Assembly: GCA_030539565.1 (NCBI GenBank)
Contig: JAUNYA010000003.1
Span: 1 to 33,460 of the forward strand
Reading direction: 5' to 3'
DNA from: Thermoplasmata archaeon
Lineage (GTDB): Archaea > Thermoplasmatota > Thermoplasmata > Methanomassiliicoccales > Methanomethylophilaceae
DNA: 33,460 bases
The translations under genes were made by a program, and so were the position numbers. Below the pieces are notes generated by a model. That model was not told where the DNA came from and searched no databases. It worked only from the letters and a program-made list of their open reading frames with translations. This document shows, in pieces, positions 32,684 to 33,460 of this stretch; position 1 is the stretch's first letter, and every line of letters begins with the position of its first letter.

Positions 32684-32690
32684 TGGTTCG

Positions 32691-33460
32691 TCACTTGAGT
32701 CCGACGATCCTGCCGTCGTCCAGCAGGTCCATCCTCATGGCCGCTGGCACCAGGGGCAGGCCGGGCATCAGGGTGAGCGTCCCGCAGACCGGGACGACGA
32801 ACCCGGCGCCGGCGGACAGCTGGACCTCCCTGACGCTGAGGGTCCATCCCCTGGGGGCCCCCTTGACCTTCGAGTCGTCGGTGAGGGACGCCTGCGTCTT
32901 CGCTATGCACACGGGCAGGTTCCCGTAGCCGTCCTTCTCCATCTGGGCGATGGACTTCTCCGCCTCCTTGGTGTAGGTGACGGACCCGGCGCCGTAGATG
33001 TTCCTGGCGACGGCCTCGATCTTATCCTTGATGGGCGCATCGACGGGGTACAGGCAGTGGAAGTCCGTGGTCTCGTTCTCCAGCGCGTCGAGGACGGTCC
33101 TGGCGAGCTCCTCGGCACCCTCGCCGCCCTTGGAGAAGGCCTCGGAGAAGGCGCACCTGACGCCCAGCTCCCTGCAGTGCTCCAGGACGATGTCCATCTC
33201 GGCCTGGGTGTCGTGGGCGAAGCGGTTCGCGGCGACGACCACGGGGACGCCGTACGACGACATGTTCTCTATGTGCTTGTCCAGGTTGCAGAGGCCCTTC
33301 CTCAGCGCGTCCTCGGTGATGGTCGAGGGATCGTCGAGCTTCGCCCCGCCGTGGGTCATGAGGGCCCTGATGGACGCGACGATGACGACGCAGTCGGGCC
33401 TGAACCCGGACTCCCTGCAGACGATGTCCATGAACTTCTCGCCGCCCAGGTCGGACGCGA
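32691..33460 (-). CDS. fhs: Formate-tetrahydrofolate ligase, C-terminal 256 residues (partial)
   Basis: The frame runs off the window edge. It begins within SDLGGEKFMDIVCRESG, the conserved FDLGGEKFxDI segment, and includes ANRFAHDTQAE, EAFSKGGEGAEELA, IYGAGSVTYTKEAEK and the C-terminal VREVQLSAGAGFVVPVCG, all typical of FTHFS. The enzyme makes 10-formyltetrahydrofolate from formate with ATP. Methanomassiliicoccales lack the methyl branch of CO2-reducing methanogenesis, so this is a likely source of one-carbon units for purines and serine. About half of the usual 555 residues is present. The stop is TGA at 32691-32693. Confidence 0.95.
   Translation of the reverse strand, partial: ASDLGGEKFMDIVCRESGFRPDCVVIVASIRALMTHGGAKLDDPSTITEDALRKGLCNLDKHIENMSSYGVPVVVAANRFAHDTQAEMDIVLEHCRELGVRCAFSEAFSKGGEGAEELARTVLDALENETTDFHCLYPVDAPIKDKIEAVARNIYGAGSVTYTKEAEKSIAQMEKDGYGNLPVCIAKTQASLTDDSKVKGAPRGWTLSVREVQLSAGAGFVVPVCGTLTLMPGLPLVPAAMRMDLLDDGRIVGLK

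Noticed and set aside
1-33460. tRNA or rRNA genes, CRISPR arrays, insertion sequences, attachment sites
   Set aside because: No cloverleaf, rRNA segment, regularly spaced short repeats, transposase or integrase was seen. Intergenic gaps are short and mostly promoter sequence. The only regular repeat is coding (adhesin).

Overview
The window looks like chromosome of a methylotrophic, host-associated archaeon of the order Methanomassiliicoccales, probably family Methanomethylophilaceae (inference; genus not resolved). The main evidence is two monomethylamine methyltransferase genes (mtmB), each read through an in-frame amber codon at the pyrrolysine position. No other recognised gene here ends in TAG. 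Orc1/Cdc6, RfcS, an archaeal-size UbiD and the promoter layout are also archaeal: TATA boxes often lie 24-29 nt before the start codon, implying many leaderless mRNAs. GC content is high, so almost every gene has long spurious shadow frames.

Layout. 1-5335: the end of a corrinoid protein gene (mtmC) and mtmB1, then on the minus strand an unrecognised cluster (a short N-terminal frame, a degenerate SMC/RecF-like ATPase and a 145-aa partner), then an orphan divergent mtmB2. 5338-8458: a two-gene SMR exporter, a divergent DtxR-type iron regulator with a candidate operator, a UbiD decarboxylase (probably archaeal mevalonate pathway), and a small hypothetical gene. 8705-11407: a 900-aa surface adhesin-like protein with LRR and InlB-type repeats. 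11443-16560: a sulfur/cysteine block of PAPS-reductase-like iron-sulfur protein, CysE, CysS, and a radical-SAM-fold protein that lacks the cluster-binding cysteines. 16547-19590 (minus): NIF3, Orc1/Cdc6 and a TtuA/Ncs6 tRNA thiolase. 19613-21982 (minus): a DHA2-type MFS exporter, a MarR regulator and an isochorismatase-like hydrolase. 22100-23062: RfcS.

23037-28348 (minus): a five-gene apparent operon of three Sel1-repeat proteins, a phenylacetate-CoA ligase-like enzyme and an inositol-phosphatase-family enzyme. 28371-31281 (minus): PdxT and PdxS (pyridoxal phosphate synthase) and an MFS transporter. 31455-33460: a fourth Sel1 protein, a GNAT acetyltransferase and the 3' part of formate-tetrahydrofolate ligase.

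How the genes fit together. MtmB with MtmC feeds methyl groups from monomethylamine into methanogenesis. FTHFS supplies one-carbon units. CysE, CysS, the PAPS-reductase-like protein and TtuA suggest local concentration of sulfur and tRNA functions. The adhesin and Sel1 proteins fit a gut lifestyle. The least explained parts are the ATPase cluster between the mtmB copies, the cysteine-less radical SAM homologue, and the Sel1-ligase-phosphatase operon. At two operon junctions (cdc6/ttuA and marR/isochorismatase) the upstream frame has no stop where one is expected.
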